This document shows, in pieces, positions 16,940 to 27,682 of a stretch of DNA of 64,000 nucleotides. This DNA comes from Defluviitalea saccharophila. Lineage in GTDB: Bacteria; Bacillota; Clostridia; Lachnospirales; Defluviitaleaceae. The notes under the pieces were generated by a model. The model did no database searches and was not told where the DNA came from. It worked only from the letters and a program-made list of their open reading frames with translations. The stretch covers positions 2,408,592-2,472,591 of the forward strand of contig NZ_CP121687.1 of NCBI RefSeq assembly GCF_038396635.1, in the 5' to 3' direction. Each line of letters starts with the position of its first letter. The first letter of the stretch is position 1. Made by a program: the position numbers and the translations under genes.

Positions 16940-17839
16940 ATGAGTAAAACACAAACTGTTAATAAAACACAAGTTATTAATAATGCAGAAGATATTAACG
17001 TAAAGGCTCAAAGAGCGGAGAAAATATGGAGAGTATCCATTACAACAATCATTACGATTTTTATGGGTATTATCGTGTTTCCGTTCTTTTGGATATTGAT
17101 TACTTCTGTTAAGCCTACCAGCCAGATATTTGGAGACGGTGCATACTCCATTTATGCAGGGCAATTGGTATTAGAACACTTTAAAACAGTTATTTTTGAA
17201 AAGGGAATCCTTAACTCTATATGGAATAGTTTTGTGGTTTCAACCGTTACAACCCTATACGTTGTATCTGTAGCAGTACTTGCAGCGTATGCTATTTCAA
17301 GATTTAAGTTTAAGGGAAAAACCTTCCTTTTAGGGCTTATCCTTGCGATATCCATGTTCCCTCAAATGATTGTTGTAGGACCTATATATAACTTATTTAC
17401 AAGTCTTAATCTTACTAACAGTTATTTTGTTGTATTGCCATATTCCACTATTACATTGCCTTCTGCAGTTTGGATCATGGTAACCCACTTTAATCAAATA
17501 CCTTTAGCTATTGAGGAGTCTGCTAAAATCGACGGGGCAACACCTTTTGAAACCTTGTCAAAAGTAATCTTCCCATTGGCAGCGCCGGGAGTATTTACAA
17601 CAGGTATTATTACTTTTATTTCCGCATGGAATGAGTATCTTTTAACAGTAACACTTAATACAGATAAGAATTATCATACTGTTCCTGTAGCAGTTTCGTT
17701 CTTAAAAACTCAGTTTGAAATCTTATGGGGGCAAGTGTCAGCGGCCACTGTTGTTGTAACGATACCTACACTTATTATCGTTCTTTTATTCCAAAAGCAA
17801 ATTGTGTCCGGCTTAATTTCAGGAGCTGTAAAGGAGTAG
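16940..17839 (+). CDS. Sugar ABC transporter, permease (MalG type)
   Basis: A 299-residue membrane protein with about six hydrophobic segments and the coupling motif E-E-S-A-K-I-D-G-A-T-P-F-E (about residues 193-205) that binds the ATPase. The first 30 residues are hydrophilic and cytoplasmic. It forms the pore with the MalF-like protein encoded just upstream. Its stop is 11 bases before the GH65 gene. Confidence 0.92.
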   Translation: MSKTQTVNKTQVINNAEDINVKAQRAEKIWRVSITTIITIFMGIIVFPFFWILITSVKPTSQIFGDGAYSIYAGQLVLEHFKTVIFEKGILNSIWNSFVVSTVTTLYVVSVAVLAAYAISRFKFKGKTFLLGLILAISMFPQMIVVGPIYNLFTSLNLTNSYFVVLPYSTITLPSAVWIMVTHFNQIPLAIEESAKIDGATPFETLSKVIFPLAAPGVFTTGIITFISAWNEYLLTVTLNTDKNYHTVPVAVSFLKTQFEILWGQVSAATVVVTIPTLIIVLLFQKQIVSGLISGAVKE

Positions 17840-17849
17840 TGAATTTTAC

Positions 17850-20126
17850 ATGACAGAAAACCTAAAATGGCAAATTACAAGCAATTCTCTAGAGGCTTCT
17901 CAGCTTCTGGTAGACGAAACATTATTTCATGTTGCCAATGGCTATATAGGCATTAGAGGAAATTTTGAAGAGGGATACCCCAACCAGTATAATACCATCA
18001 GAGGTACATATATTAATGGCGTTTATGATATATCTGAAGTAAAACACGGCGAAAAATTGCAGGGTTTTATAGATAATAAACAAAAAATCATTAATATTAC
18101 CGATGTGCAAGGTATAGAACTGTATATTGCAGGAGAAAGATTTTCCTTATTCGATGGAGAAATATTGGAATTTAAAAGAACTTTAGACATGAGGGAAGGA
18201 ATTTCTAAACGACATATCATTTGGAAATCTCCTAAGGGTCATATTGTTGAGATAAATATTCAAAGAATGGCTAGTTTTATAAAACCAGAATTATTTGTTA
18301 TAGACTATGCTGTTAAATCTATCAATTATGCGGGGGAAATAGTATTTGTATCGACTCAAAAAGGAGAGGTATCCAATTACTTTGATCCTACAGATCCGAG
18401 AGTAGCGGGGGAATACGAAAAGCATCTTACGGTAGAAAAGTTAGACTCGGTTGATGGTATTGACATTATCACCTCAATCACCAATAAGTCGAATATAAGA
18501 GTTAGCAGTGCAGTTAAGCACGTGGTTTCAGCAGAACATGAGCTGGAAAGAATTCAGGATGATCAGTCTTTAACATCCAAAATTAAACTCAATATTAAGG
18601 ATGGAGAAACTCAACGACTTATTAAATATTGTATTTTTACAGATTCCATTAGATTTTCGGATTGTCATCAGGCTGCTGTCGATAAGATGAAGGAAGTTTT
18701 AGAAATTTCCATTGATAATTTATATGAATTACAAGCATCTTATTTATCTTCATTCTGGGCTAAGGCAGATGTAGTGATAAATGGTGATGATGGACTGCAA
18801 CAGGGGATTCATTTCAACCTTTTTGAATTACTGCAATCGGTTGGGAAGGATAAATATAGTAATATTGCAGCAAAAGGCTTATCTGGAGAAGGTTATGAAG
18901 GTCACTATTTTTGGGATACGGAAATTTATATGTTGCCATTTTTCCTGTTAACAGACAAAGCATTGGCTGAAAACTTACTAAACTATAGACATGAAAAATT
19001 GGATGCGGCGAGAGAAAATGCCAGGATTCTGGGCCATAAAAAAGGTGCTCTATATCCTTGGAGAACCATATCGGGCAGTGAATGTTCCGCATACTTCCCC
19101 TCTGGTACTGCACAATATCATATTAATGCAGATATTGCATATATGTTTGTACAATATTATTTTGTAACCGGAGACCTTGATTTCGTTGAAAACAAAGCTG
19201 CTGAAGTGTTATTTGAAACAGCAAGGCTATGGATGGATACAGGACATTATGTAGGTGACAGCTTTAGGATAGATGCAGTTACAGGACCGGATGAATATAC
19301 TTGTGTGGTTAATAACAATTACTATACAAATTGTATGGCTAAATACAATTTAAAATGGGCGGCTAAGTTCTATGAGCTTCTTAAGGATAACAATCGCTTG
19401 GATTCCTTGGCTGATAGGCTTGAAGTAACGGAAGAAGAAGTTCGTGAATGGCAGGAAGCATCCGAAAAAATGTATCTGCCTTACGATGAAAAATTAGATA
19501 TTAATCCTCAAGACGATTCATTTTTATCTAAGGCTGTTTGGGATTTTGAAAATACGCCTAAAGATCACTATCCTCTATTATTGCATTATCATCCTCTTTA
19601 TATTTACAGATATCAAGTATGTAAGCAGGCTGATACTGTATTGGCCCATTTCCTGTTGGAAGATGAGCAAAAATTAAGCACAATCAAAAATTCTTACGAA
19701 TACTATGAAAAGATTACAACCCATGATTCATCCTTATCAACTTGCATATTTAGTATCGTTGCCTCCAAATTAGGAGATATTAAGAAAGCATACGATTACT
19801 TTATGCAAACAACAAGACTTGATTTGGATAATGTGCATCACAATACCAAAGACGGTATCCATACGGCCAACATGGGCGGAACATATATGGGTATGGTTTA
19901 TGGATTTGCAGGACTTAGAATTAAAGAGCAGGGTATTTTCTTTAATCCTATCATTCCTGAACAATGGGAAAGCTATGAATTTAAGATCTGTTATCAAGAA
20001 AGAACGATAAAGGTACATATAAGCAAAAATCAATGTAACTTTACGCTTCTCGAAGGTAAAGAACTTAAAATCAATGTTTATGGCAAAGAGTATTTGCTAA
20101 ATAATGACTTAATGATTAATTTTTAA
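17850..20126 (+). CDS. GH65 alpha-disaccharide phosphorylase (maltose/trehalose/kojibiose type)
   Basis: A 758-residue cytosolic enzyme of glycoside hydrolase family 65: N-terminal beta-sandwich, (alpha/alpha)6 barrel and C-terminal sheet. Barrel motifs include G-H-Y-F-W-D-T-E-I, the strongly conserved P-W-R-T-I-S-G-S-E-C-S-A-Y-F-P, and T-G-P-D-E-Y-T with the catalytic general acid E482. Family members split alpha-linked disaccharides with phosphate to give beta-glucose-1-phosphate. The ECSAYFP loop reads closer to maltose, kojibiose or nigerose phosphorylases than to trehalose phosphorylase, but this is an impression. The importer encoded directly upstream supplies the substrate. A beta-phosphoglucomutase, which often follows, is absent here. 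Confidence 0.9.
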   Translation: MTENLKWQITSNSLEASQLLVDETLFHVANGYIGIRGNFEEGYPNQYNTIRGTYINGVYDISEVKHGEKLQGFIDNKQKIINITDVQGIELYIAGERFSLFDGEILEFKRTLDMREGISKRHIIWKSPKGHIVEINIQRMASFIKPELFVIDYAVKSINYAGEIVFVSTQKGEVSNYFDPTDPRVAGEYEKHLTVEKLDSVDGIDIITSITNKSNIRVSSAVKHVVSAEHELERIQDDQSLTSKIKLNIKDGETQRLIKYCIFTDSIRFSDCHQAAVDKMKEVLEISIDNLYELQASYLSSFWAKADVVINGDDGLQQGIHFNLFELLQSVGKDKYSNIAAKGLSGEGYEGHYFWDTEIYMLPFFLLTDKALAENLLNYRHEKLDAARENARILGHKKGALYPWRTISGSECSAYFPSGTAQYHINADIAYMFVQYYFVTGDLDFVENKAAEVLFETARLWMDTGHYVGDSFRIDAVTGPDEYTCVVNNNYYTNCMAKYNLKWAAKFYELLKDNNRLDSLADRLEVTEEEVREWQEASEKMYLPYDEKLDINPQDDSFLSKAVWDFENTPKDHYPLLLHYHPLYIYRYQVCKQADTVLAHFLLEDEQKLSTIKNSYEYYEKITTHDSSLSTCIFSIVASKLGDIKKAYDYFMQTTRLDLDNVHHNTKDGIHTANMGGTYMGMVYGFAGLRIKEQGIFFNPIIPEQWESYEFKICYQERTIKVHISKNQCNFTLLEGKELKINVYGKEYLLNNDLMINF

Positions 20127-20166
20127 TACATGTTCTCTTAATCTACTGACATATATTCATATACTT

Positions 20167-20203
20167 AATCCGTGTTAATGTATTTCATACACGGATTTTT
20201 TTT
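20167..20203 (+). terminator. Intrinsic terminator of the sugar operon
   Basis: AATCCGTGT (20167-20175) pairs with ACACGGATT (20189-20197) and is followed by a run of T to 20203. Confidence 0.85.
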
Positions 20204-20281
20204 ATAAAAAATTCTAAGAACCAGTTGACTATTTATTCAGATGGATGTATAATTATACAAAAAATAAAGGGAGAGAAAAAC

Positions 20282-21043
20282 ATGAAAAAATTAATGTGTT
20301 TAATGATATCAATCATGATGTTTATTGGATTAGTTGGATGTGGTCAATCTAAAAATGATACACAATCAAGTGCTGGAGATAAAGCAGTGATCGTTATGGG
20401 AACCAATGCAGAGTTTCCTCCTTTCGAATACAGAGAAGGAGATAATGTAGAAGGTTTTGACGTTGAAATTGCAAAAAAAGTAGCAGAAAAATTAGGGGTT
20501 GAGCTACAGATAGAAGATATGTTGTTTGACGGATTAATTCCTGCTCTCGAAGCTGGTAAAATTGATTTTATTGCAGCAGGAATGAGCGTAACTGAAGAAA
20601 GAAAGCAAAACGTTGACTTCTCCAATGGATATTATGAAGCAAGCCAAGTAATTATCGTTACTAAAGATAATGATACAATCAAAGGACCTGAAGATTTAAA
20701 GAATAAGAAAATCGGTGTACAATTAGGAACAACAGGAGATGCAGAGGCGCAAAATATTGAAGGTGCAGAAGTAGTACAATTCAATGCAGGATTTGCTGCT
20801 ATTATGGATTTACAAAATGGTAAAGTAGATGCAGTAGTACTGGATTCTGAACCAGCTAAAAACTTTGCAGCTCAAAACGATCAGATTAAAATACTTGATG
20901 TTGAATTAACTCAGGAAGAATATGCGATTGCAGTGAAAAAAGGCAATACCGAATTAGTTGACGCAATCAATTCTGTTCTTGAAGAAATGAAAAATAGCGG
21001 AGAATATGATGAATTAGTTAAAAAATATTTTACAGCTGAATAA
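20282..21043 (+). CDS. Polar amino acid ABC transporter, substrate-binding lipoprotein
   Basis: A 253-residue family 3 solute-binding protein with signal peptide and lipobox L-V-G-C (C20). The mature part has N-A-E-F-P-P-F-E-Y, F-D-V-E-I-A-K-K-V-A and the ligand-pocket segment A-A-G-M-S-V-T-E-E-R typical of binders for glutamine, arginine, cystine or similar. The start at 20282 is preferred because GGGAG lies just upstream and it yields a clean signal peptide; the longer frame from 20225 adds unlikely residues. A terminator separates it from the permease gene, which gives more binding protein than permease. Confidence 0.92.
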   Translation: MKKLMCLMISIMMFIGLVGCGQSKNDTQSSAGDKAVIVMGTNAEFPPFEYREGDNVEGFDVEIAKKVAEKLGVELQIEDMLFDGLIPALEAGKIDFIAAGMSVTEERKQNVDFSNGYYEASQVIIVTKDNDTIKGPEDLKNKKIGVQLGTTGDAEAQNIEGAEVVQFNAGFAAIMDLQNGKVDAVVLDSEPAKNFAAQNDQIKILDVELTQEEYAIAVKKGNTELVDAINSVLEEMKNSGEYDELVKKYFTAE

Positions 21044-21070
21044 AAAACAGGTAAAATAATGATAACAAAT

Positions 21071-21102
21071 AAGGTTGGCAGTCTATGCTGCTAACCTTTT
21101 TC
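21071..21102 (+). terminator. Terminator-like hairpin between binding protein and permease genes
   Basis: AAGGTTGGCAG (21071-21081) pairs with CTGCTAACCTT (21088-21098) with one G-T wobble, followed by T residues. Partial read-through into the permease and ATPase genes is expected. Confidence 0.75.
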
Positions 21103-21176
21103 TGTGATAAAATAGGTATTAATGGCCCACCCATATGAAGATTGTTTATTATAAAGAAAAGATAAGAGGTGAAGTG

Positions 21177-21884
21177 ATGTCAATAACTGAGATTTTTTTG
21201 GGGAACGACAGGTATAAGTATATTTTAGACGGCTTAAAATTTTCATTATTAGTTACAGCATTTGCAGCTGTAATCGGAATTTTAATTGGAATTATCGTTG
21301 CGTTATTCCGTATTTCTGAATTTAAACCCTTTAAATTCTTAAAGGAAACAAAATTGGATAAATGGGCTGATTTTAATCCTATTTCTTTTATAGCCATGCT
21401 TTATATTGATCTTATTAGAGGAACCCCTGCAGTAGTACAGCTTATGATTATGCATACGGTTATTTTCGGAAAAGTTTCCGCGCCTAAACTTTTGGTAGCA
21501 GGATTGGCGTTTGGAATCAACAGTGGTGCTTATGTTGCTGAAATCATTAGAGCAGGAATTCAAGGGCTTGATAAAGGTCAAATGGAAGCGGCAAGATCTC
21601 TTGGTATGGGCTATGGAATGTCAATGTATTATATTATTATCCCTCAAGCAATAAAAAATATTCTTCCAACCTTAGTAAGTGAATTCATCATTTTATTAAA
21701 GGAAACTTCAATTGTAGGCTTTATCGGAGGAATGGACTTGCTTCGTTCAGCCAATATCATTACAAGCCAGACTTATAGAGGATTTGAACCTTTGATGGCT
21801 GTTGCAATCATATACCTTGTTTTAACAGGAGTATTTACTAAACTTATGCGCATAGTAGAAAGGAGGATGAGACGCAGTGATTGA
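21177..21884 (+). CDS. Polar amino acid ABC transporter, permease
   Basis: A 235-residue HisM/GlnP-type permease. The start at 21177 follows AGAGGTGA at proper spacing; an upstream start at 21135 has none. It has the family segments [13 protein letters not shown] and the coupling loop [11 protein letters not shown], plus the motif [12 protein letters not shown] single permease presumably forms a homodimer. Its last codons overlap the ATPase start by eight bases, indicating coupled translation. Confidence 0.92.
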   Translation: MSITEIFLGNDRYKYILDGLKFSLLVTAFAAVIGILIGIIVALFRISEFKPFKFLKETKLDKWADFNPISFIAMLYIDLIRGTPAVVQLMIMHTVIFGKVSAPKLLVAGLAFGINSGAYVAEIIRAGIQGLDKGQMEAARSLGMGYGMSMYYIIIPQAIKNILPTLVSEFIILLKETSIVGFIGGMDLLRSANIITSQTYRGFEPLMAVAIIYLVLTGVFTKLMRIVERRMRRSD

Positions 21885-22599
21885 AATTAGTAATCTATAT
21901 AAAAGTTTTGGGAATTTAGAAGTTTTAAAAGGCATAGATGAACATATTGAAAAAGGAGAAGTAGTCGTTGTTATAGGTCCCAGCGGCTCCGGTAAATCTA
22001 CATTCCTTAGATGCATTAATTTAATGGAGCAGCCTACTAAAGGGCATATTTTATTTGAAGGTGTTGATATTACCTCACCGAAGACCAATATAAATCTCAT
22101 CCGTCAAAAAGTTGGAATGGTTTTTCAGCATTTTAATTTATTTCCCCATATGAATGTTATGGAAAATTTAACTTTGGCACCGATTAAATTAAAAGGGTAT
22201 ACTAAAGAACAGGCAGAAGAGATTGCATATAAACTATTGGATAAGGTAGGACTTAAGGATAAGGCTTTGGAGTATCCCAATAAATTATCCGGGGGACAAA
22301 AACAGAGAATAGCCATCGCTAGAGCCCTGGCGATGAGTCCTGATGTGATGCTTTTTGATGAGCCTACATCCGCATTAGACCCGGAAATGGTAAAAGAGGT
22401 ATTAGAAGTAATCAAGGAATTGGCTCATGAGGGAATGACTATGGTGATCGTAACTCATGAAATGGGTTTTGCAAAAGAAGTAGGTACAAGACTTCTTTTC
22501 ATGGATGAAGGAAAAATCATTGAGCAGGGAGATCCCAAAGAGGTATTTGCCAATCCAAGGGAAGAAAGAACAAAAATTTTCTTAAGCAAAGTGCTATAA
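21877..22599 (+). CDS. glnQ: Polar amino acid ABC transporter, ATPase (GlnQ type)
   Basis: A 240-residue ATPase starting at GTG behind AGGAGGATGA. Walker [10 protein letters not shown] (33-41), Q-loop [11 protein letters not shown], signature L-S-G-G-Q-K-Q-R, Walker [13 protein letters not shown] and the switch His in V-T-H-E-M are all intact. It drives the permease encoded upstream. The symbol reflects the family; the transported amino acid is not known. Confidence 0.92.
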   Translation: MIEISNLYKSFGNLEVLKGIDEHIEKGEVVVVIGPSGSGKSTFLRCINLMEQPTKGHILFEGVDITSPKTNINLIRQKVGMVFQHFNLFPHMNVMENLTLAPIKLKGYTKEQAEEIAYKLLDKVGLKDKALEYPNKLSGGQKQRIAIARALAMSPDVMLFDEPTSALDPEMVKEVLEVIKELAHEGMTMVIVTHEMGFAKEVGTRLLFMDEGKIIEQGDPKEVFANPREERTKIFLSKVL

Positions 22600-22763
22600 T
22601 TTGGATAATTTTACATTGTATTATGGATAATTATAATGAAGACAATATTTTTATTAAGAATTTTATTTATGCAAAAGGATTTTGATATAATTTGTAGAAT
22701 ATATAATTATACAAAAAGATAAAACCTTTTTGGGAAAGTATATTCAAAAGGAGTTGGTCCCTT

Positions 22764-23297
22764 ATGCGTTACATCATCAGCGGAACAAATATTGAAATCA
22801 CTAATGCACTCCAGCAAAAGGTAATGGATAAATTAAGTAAATTGGAAAAGTTTTTCGTTGCTGAAACAGAGGCGCAGGTTACACTTAGTGTTGAAAAGTT
22901 AAGACATATCATAGAAGTTACGATTCCTTTCCAAGGAACGATCTTAAGAGCTGAAGTAGATGAAAAAGATATGTATGCTGCCATTGACGAAGTGGTGGAC
23001 GTATTGGAAAAACAACTTTTAAAATTTAAAGGAAGACTAAGAGATAGACACAGAAACAACAGTCCTTTTAAAGAAGAGTTCATTAAGGATATAGACAAAG
23101 ACGATGATGACGAAGCAATTGTTATTCAGAAAACCAAGCGTTTTGCAATCAAACCTATGAGTGTTGAAGAAGCGGCAATGCAGATGGATTTATTAGGACA
23201 TGACTTTTTCGTTTTCCGAGATGCAGAAACAGAAGAAGTAAACGTGGTTTATAAACGTAAAAACGGTACTTACGGATTAATCGAACCAGAATTTTAA
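22764..23297 (+). CDS. hpf: Ribosome hibernation promoting factor, long form
   Basis: A 177-residue protein with an N-terminal YfiA/HPF domain (residues 1-100; it starts M-R-Y-I-I-S-G-T-N-I-E-I-T), a short acidic linker (K-D-I-D-K-D-D-D-D-E) and the C-terminal dimerisation domain (about 120-177; F-A-I-K-P-M-S-V-E-E-A-A-M-Q-M). Long HPF makes inactive 100S ribosome dimers in slow growth. It is preceded by GGAG and followed by its own terminator. Its position next to secA and prfB is the usual Firmicutes order. Confidence 0.95.
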   Translation: MRYIISGTNIEITNALQQKVMDKLSKLEKFFVAETEAQVTLSVEKLRHIIEVTIPFQGTILRAEVDEKDMYAAIDEVVDVLEKQLLKFKGRLRDRHRNNSPFKEEFIKDIDKDDDDEAIVIQKTKRFAIKPMSVEEAAMQMDLLGHDFFVFRDAETEEVNVVYKRKNGTYGLIEPEF

Positions 23298-23303
23298 TAA
23301 ACG

Positions 23304-23328
23304 CCCTCACGGTTATCGTGAGGGTTTT
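23304..23328 (+). terminator. Intrinsic terminator of hpf
   Basis: CCCTCACG (23304-23311) pairs with CGTGAGGG (23317-23324), followed by TTTT. Confidence 0.85.
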
Positions 23329-23369
23329 CCTTATAAAAATCCAATTATTTACATATAGATATTGCAGTA

Positions 23370-23398
23370 TTGTAAATGCGTATAATGTTTGATATACT
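23370..23398 (+). promoter_or_regulatory. Predicted secA promoter
   Basis: TTGTAA (23370-23375) and TATACT (23393-23398) are separated by 17 bases, 48 bases ahead of the secA start. A second -10-like TATAAT lies at 23381-23386 but has no matching -35 box. Confidence 0.55.
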
Positions 23399-23446
23399 AA
23401 TTTGGAAAAGTACGACTAATAGAGTAATCATAAAGAAGGTGAACTT

Positions 23447-26023
23447 GTGAAAGGTTTTTTAGAAAAGATATTTGGAACGCATAGTGAACGGGAATTAAAA
23501 AGAATAGAAGGATTAGTTAACGATATTGAAGATTTGGCACCGAAGATGGAAAGTCTTTCGGATGAAGAGTTAAGAGCTAAAACCGATGAATTTAAGAGAA
23601 GATTACAAGAAGGACAAACATTAGACGATATTCTTCCCGAAGCCTATGCGGTTGTAAGAGAAGCCGCATCCAGAGTTCTTGGTATGCGACATTTTAGAGT
23701 GCAATTGATTGGTGGAATTATTCTTCACCAGGGAAGAATAGCAGAAATGAAGACAGGGGAAGGTAAAACTTTAGTTGCTACCCTGCCTGCTTATTTAAAT
23801 GCTTTAGAAGGAAAAGGTGTTCATGTAGTAACAGTCAATGACTATTTGGCAAAACGTGACGCCGAATGGATGGGAAAAGTCCATGAATTTTTAGGGTTAT
23901 CCGTAGGAGTTATTTTAAATCAGATGGACTCCGAGGAAAGAAGAAAAGCCTATGCATGCGATATAACCTATGGAACGAATAATGAATTTGGTTTTGACTA
24001 TTTAAGAGACAACATGGTTATTTATAAAGAAGAAATGGTACAAAGAGACCTGCATTATGCCATCATTGACGAAGTTGACTCCGTATTAATCGATGAAGCA
24101 AGAACGCCTCTTATTATATCTGGAAGCAGTTCTAAATCTACCCATTTATATAAAGCGGCAGATATTTTTGTACGCCGACTTAAAAAAGGAAAAGTGCTTA
24201 CAGAAGAATCCGCATTAAATAATTTAATGCGTCAAGAAATAGAAGAAGAAGGGGACTTCGTTGTTGACGAAAAGGCTAAGACGGTTACCTTAACAGAAGA
24301 AGGGGTAAAAAAGGCCGAACAATACTTTGGACTGGCCAATTTAGCAGACCCTGAAAATATGGAAATTCAGCACCATATTAATATCGCTCTTAAAGCCCAT
24401 AATCTTATGCATCTAGACAAGGATTATGTTATAAAAGACGGAGAAATCGTTATCGTTGATGAATTTACAGGAAGATTAATGCCCGGCAGAAGATATTCTG
24501 ACGGACTTCACCAGGCTATTGAAGCTAAGGAAAATGTAGAAGTAAACAGAGAAAGCAAAACTTTAGCAACAATTACTTTCCAGAACTACTTTAATAAATA
24601 CAATAAAAAATGCGGAATGACTGGTACTGCTTTAACTGAAGAAAATGAATTTCGTGAAATCTATGGTATGGATGTAATCGTTATTCCTACCAATAAGCCT
24701 GTTGCACGTATCGACCACTCGGATGTGGTGTATAAAACTCAGAAAGCTAAGTTCAATGCCGTTGTCAATGAAATAGAAGAGTCTTATAAAAAAGGACAGC
24801 CAGTACTTGTTGGGACTATTACCATCGAAACCTCTGAGATGCTCAGTCAAATGCTAAAAAGAAGAGGCATAAAGCATGAGGTATTAAACGCTAAATATCA
24901 CGAAAGAGAAGCTGAAATAGTAGCTTTAGCCGGACAAAAAGGTGCCGTTACCATTGCAACCAACATGGCAGGCCGTGGTACTGACATTAAACTGGGAGAA
25001 GGGGTAAAAGAATTAGGCGGCTTAAAGATTATAGGTACGGAAAGACATGAATCAAGACGTATTGATAATCAGTTAAGAGGTCGTTCAGGTCGTCAGGGAG
25101 ACCCGGGAGAATCCCGTTTCTATATTTCTTTGGAAGACGATTTGATGAGATTATTTGGTTCCGACAGAATTTTAAAGCTTGTTGAAACCATGGGCATGCC
25201 AGATGATGAACCAATCGAGCATAAGATGCTTACTAAAGCCATAGAAAATGCTCAAAAGAAAGTTGAAGGCAATAACTTCTCCATCCGTAAGCATTTGCTG
25301 GAATATGACAGAGTAATGAATGAACAAAGAGAAATCATATACGGTGAACGCCGAAAGGTATTAGAAGGGGATAACCTAAGAGAAAATATTATAAAAATGA
25401 TTAGAGATATTATTGAATCTGCTGTAGATTCACATACAGGAGAAACCCCCCATGCAGATGATTGGGATATTGCCGGTTTAAGAGAATATCTCTTTAGAAT
25501 TATTCCTATGGCAGGCATAGAAATATCAAAAGAAGAAAGAGAAGACATTACGAAAGAGGCTTTAAAGGAAAAGCTCATCGATCAGGCAATCAAATTATAT
25601 GAGCAGAAGGAACAAGAAATCGGCGAAGAACAAATGCGTGAAATCGAACGGGTTATTCTTCTTCGAGTAATTGACCAAAAATGGATGGATCATATCGACA
25701 ATATGGATCAAATGCGCCAGGGAATAGGACTTCGTGCATATGGTCAAAGAGATCCATTAGTAGAATATCAATTTGTCGGATACGATATGTTTGAAGAAAT
25801 GAGTGCCAATATTCAAGAAGACACTATTCGTGCCCTATATCATGTAAAAATTGCATATAAGCCAGAGAGAGAAAGAGTTGCAGAACCGACTTCTACCAAC
25901 AGAGGAGACGATTCCAATGTAAAGACCCCTTACAAAAGAAAAGAAGATAAAGTTGGAAGAAACGACCCCTGTCCATGTGGAAGCGGCAAAAAATATAAAC
26001 ATTGCTGCGGCAGAAATGCATAA
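23447..26023 (+). CDS. secA: Preprotein translocase ATPase SecA
   Basis: An 858-residue SecA motor that drives proteins through SecYEG. It starts at GTG (23447) with AAGGTGA upstream. Walker [13 protein letters not shown] lies near residue 100, and the DEAD-like motif [17 protein letters not shown] marks nucleotide domain 1. The helicase motif VI region [11 protein letters not shown] is present, as is the C-terminal zinc-binding tail [13 protein letters not shown] that contacts SecB or ribosomes. Length is normal for clostridial SecA. Confidence 0.97.
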   Translation: MKGFLEKIFGTHSERELKRIEGLVNDIEDLAPKMESLSDEELRAKTDEFKRRLQEGQTLDDILPEAYAVVREAASRVLGMRHFRVQLIGGIILHQGRIAEMKTGEGKTLVATLPAYLNALEGKGVHVVTVNDYLAKRDAEWMGKVHEFLGLSVGVILNQMDSEERRKAYACDITYGTNNEFGFDYLRDNMVIYKEEMVQRDLHYAIIDEVDSVLIDEARTPLIISGSSSKSTHLYKAADIFVRRLKKGKVLTEESALNNLMRQEIEEEGDFVVDEKAKTVTLTEEGVKKAEQYFGLANLADPENMEIQHHINIALKAHNLMHLDKDYVIKDGEIVIVDEFTGRLMPGRRYSDGLHQAIEAKENVEVNRESKTLATITFQNYFNKYNKKCGMTGTALTEENEFREIYGMDVIVIPTNKPVARIDHSDVVYKTQKAKFNAVVNEIEESYKKGQPVLVGTITIETSEMLSQMLKRRGIKHEVLNAKYHEREAEIVALAGQKGAVTIATNMAGRGTDIKLGEGVKELGGLKIIGTERHESRRIDNQLRGRSGRQGDPGESRFYISLEDDLMRLFGSDRILKLVETMGMPDDEPIEHKMLTKAIENAQKKVEGNNFSIRKHLLEYDRVMNEQREIIYGERRKVLEGDNLRENIIKMIRDIIESAVDSHTGETPHADDWDIAGLREYLFRIIPMAGIEISKEEREDITKEALKEKLIDQAIKLYEQKEQEIGEEQMREIERVILLRVIDQKWMDHIDNMDQMRQGIGLRAYGQRDPLVEYQFVGYDMFEEMSANIQEDTIRALYHVKIAYKPERERVAEPTSTNRGDDSNVKTPYKRKEDKVGRNDPCPCGSGKKYKHCCGRNA

Positions 26024-26046
26024 TGTAGCTGATTAAGGAGTTGATT

Positions 26047-27151
26047 ATGTTGTTAGAGTTGGAACAGTTAAAGCTAGAACTTCAACCCTATCAAGAAAAA
26101 TTAGAGGAAATGGGGGCTTCACTTTGACATTGCCGGTGCCAAAGAGAAGCTAAAGGATTTAGAAGAGCGCTCCATGGACCCGAATTTTTGGGGCAATATG
26201 GAAGAAGCTCAAAAGATTTTACAAGAAATCAAAGCATTAAAAGTAAAAATTGAACAATACAACGAATTATATCAAGAATACGAAGATATAGTCACCTTAG
26301 TTGAAATGGGACTGGAAGAGCAGGAAGAAAGCCTGATTCCTGAAGCGAAACAGGGTACGAAGGCATTTATCAGCCATTATGAAGATATGAGAATCGCTAC
26401 TTTACTCGATGGTGAATATGACAAAAACAATGCCATACTCACTCTCCACTCGGGAGCCGGAGGAACAGAAGCCTGTGATTGGGTATCCATGCTGCTTAGA
26501 ATGTATATCAGGTGGGCAGAGGATAAAGAGTACAAGGTAGAAACCCTGGATTATTTAGCAGGAGATGAAGCAGGGATTAAATCCGTTACCATTAAAATTA
26601 ATGGAGAAAATGCCTATGGGTACTTAAAGTCTGAAAAAGGCGTTCATCGCCTGGTTAGAATTTCTCCTTTTGATGCTTCGGGAAGAAGACATACCTCCTT
26701 TGCCTCCTGTGATGTGATTCCTGAAATGGACGATGATGTGGACATAGAAATTAATCCGGAAGACATTCGAATTGATACCTACAGGTCCACCGGAGCAGGA
26801 GGACAACATGTAAACACCACCGATTCCGCTGTAAGAATTACTCATATACCTACCAATATTGTAGTTCAATGTCAAAACGAACGTTCGCAGCACAAAAATA
26901 AAGATATGGCACTAAAAATGTTAAAAGCAAAATTATATGAAAAAAAGATGGAAGAACAGATGGAAAAGCTTCAAGGTATTCGGGGTGAAGTGAAAGAAAT
27001 CGGCTGGGGAAGCCAGATTAGGTCCTATGTTTTCCATCCATATAATATGGTTAAAGATCATCGAACCAATGAAGAGACAGGAAATGTTTCTGCAGTTATG
27101 GACGGTGATATTGACCGATTCATCAATGCATATCTTAAATGGATTCATTAA
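26047..27151 (+). CDS. prfB: Peptide chain release factor 2 (programmed +1 frameshift)
   Basis: RF2 recognises UGA and UAA stop codons. Translation starts at ATG 26047 and reads 26 codons to an in-frame TGA at 26125-26127; shifting +1 at CTT-T-GAC continues in the frame that includes 26174 and ends at 27151, giving about 367 residues. The domain order is normal: N-terminal helical domain, the central [11 protein letters not shown] region with the peptidyl-hydrolysis GGQ motif, and the C-terminal domain. Low RF2 makes the ribosome shift and produce more RF2. It lies 23 bases after secA and is probably co-transcribed with it. Confidence 0.96.
26112..26128 (+). other. prfB programmed frameshift site
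   Basis: GGGGGCTTCACTTTGAC: an internal ribosome-site-like GGGGG, then CTT followed by the TGA stop and C. This is the same layout as the RF2 autoregulatory site of E. coli and Bacillus (Shine-Dalgarno-like element, CUU, UGA, C). Confidence 0.93.
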
Positions 27152-27173
27152 ATATTTGGGGGGAGGAACCGAT

Positions 27174-27641
27174 ATGGCAACAAAACAAGAAGTAATTTTT
27201 AAATTAGGTGGAGAAGAATACGGCTTGGATATCATGAAAGTGTACGGCATTGAAAAGTATCAGCAGATTACAAAGGTACCCAATACACCGGAATATATTG
27301 AAGGCATCATCAATTTAAGAGGGGATGTTCATCCTATTTACAACCTAAGAAAAAAATTTAAGATGCCAGAGAAAACTATTGATGATGATACAAAAATGAT
27401 TATTGTCAATTCCAATGATATGATGGTTGGTTTTATTGTGGATGCGGTGTCTGAAATAAGACATATAGAAGAAAGCGACATAAAGCCGGCGCCCAAACTT
27501 ATTTCAGGTATTGACAGACGCTATATTACAGGCGTAGGTAAAGTAGGAGAACGCATGATCATTTTATTGGATGTCGATTTAATATTGGAAGAAGAAGAAA
27601 AGAAAGAAATTAGTCAGGTATTAGAAGAAAATAATGCTTAA
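27174..27641 (+). CDS. cheW: Chemotaxis coupling protein CheW
   Basis: A 155-residue CheW with the SH3-like beta-barrel pattern: V-I-F-K-L-G-G-E-E-Y-G-L-D, the conserved I-I-N-L-R-G-D-V-H-P-I-Y-N-L-R segment and a C-terminal I-I-L-L-D-V-D-L-I-L strand. It links receptors, such as the one at 10.6-12.8 kb, to CheA. The start at 27174 follows GGGGGGAGGAACC. It stands alone behind prfB with its own terminator, away from other chemotaxis genes, so it may be an extra or specialised copy. Confidence 0.9.
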   Translation: MATKQEVIFKLGGEEYGLDIMKVYGIEKYQQITKVPNTPEYIEGIINLRGDVHPIYNLRKKFKMPEKTIDDDTKMIIVNSNDMMVGFIVDAVSEIRHIEESDIKPAPKLISGIDRRYITGVGKVGERMIILLDVDLILEEEEKKEISQVLEENNA

Positions 27642-27653
27642 GTTAAAACTTAC

Positions 27654-27682
27654 AAAAAATACGGGGAAACCCGTATTTTTTT
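27654..27682 (+). terminator. Intrinsic terminator of cheW
   Basis: AAAAAATACGGG (27654-27665) pairs with CCCGTATTTTTT (27670-27681), with a GAAA loop and a T-run. Confidence 0.88.
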
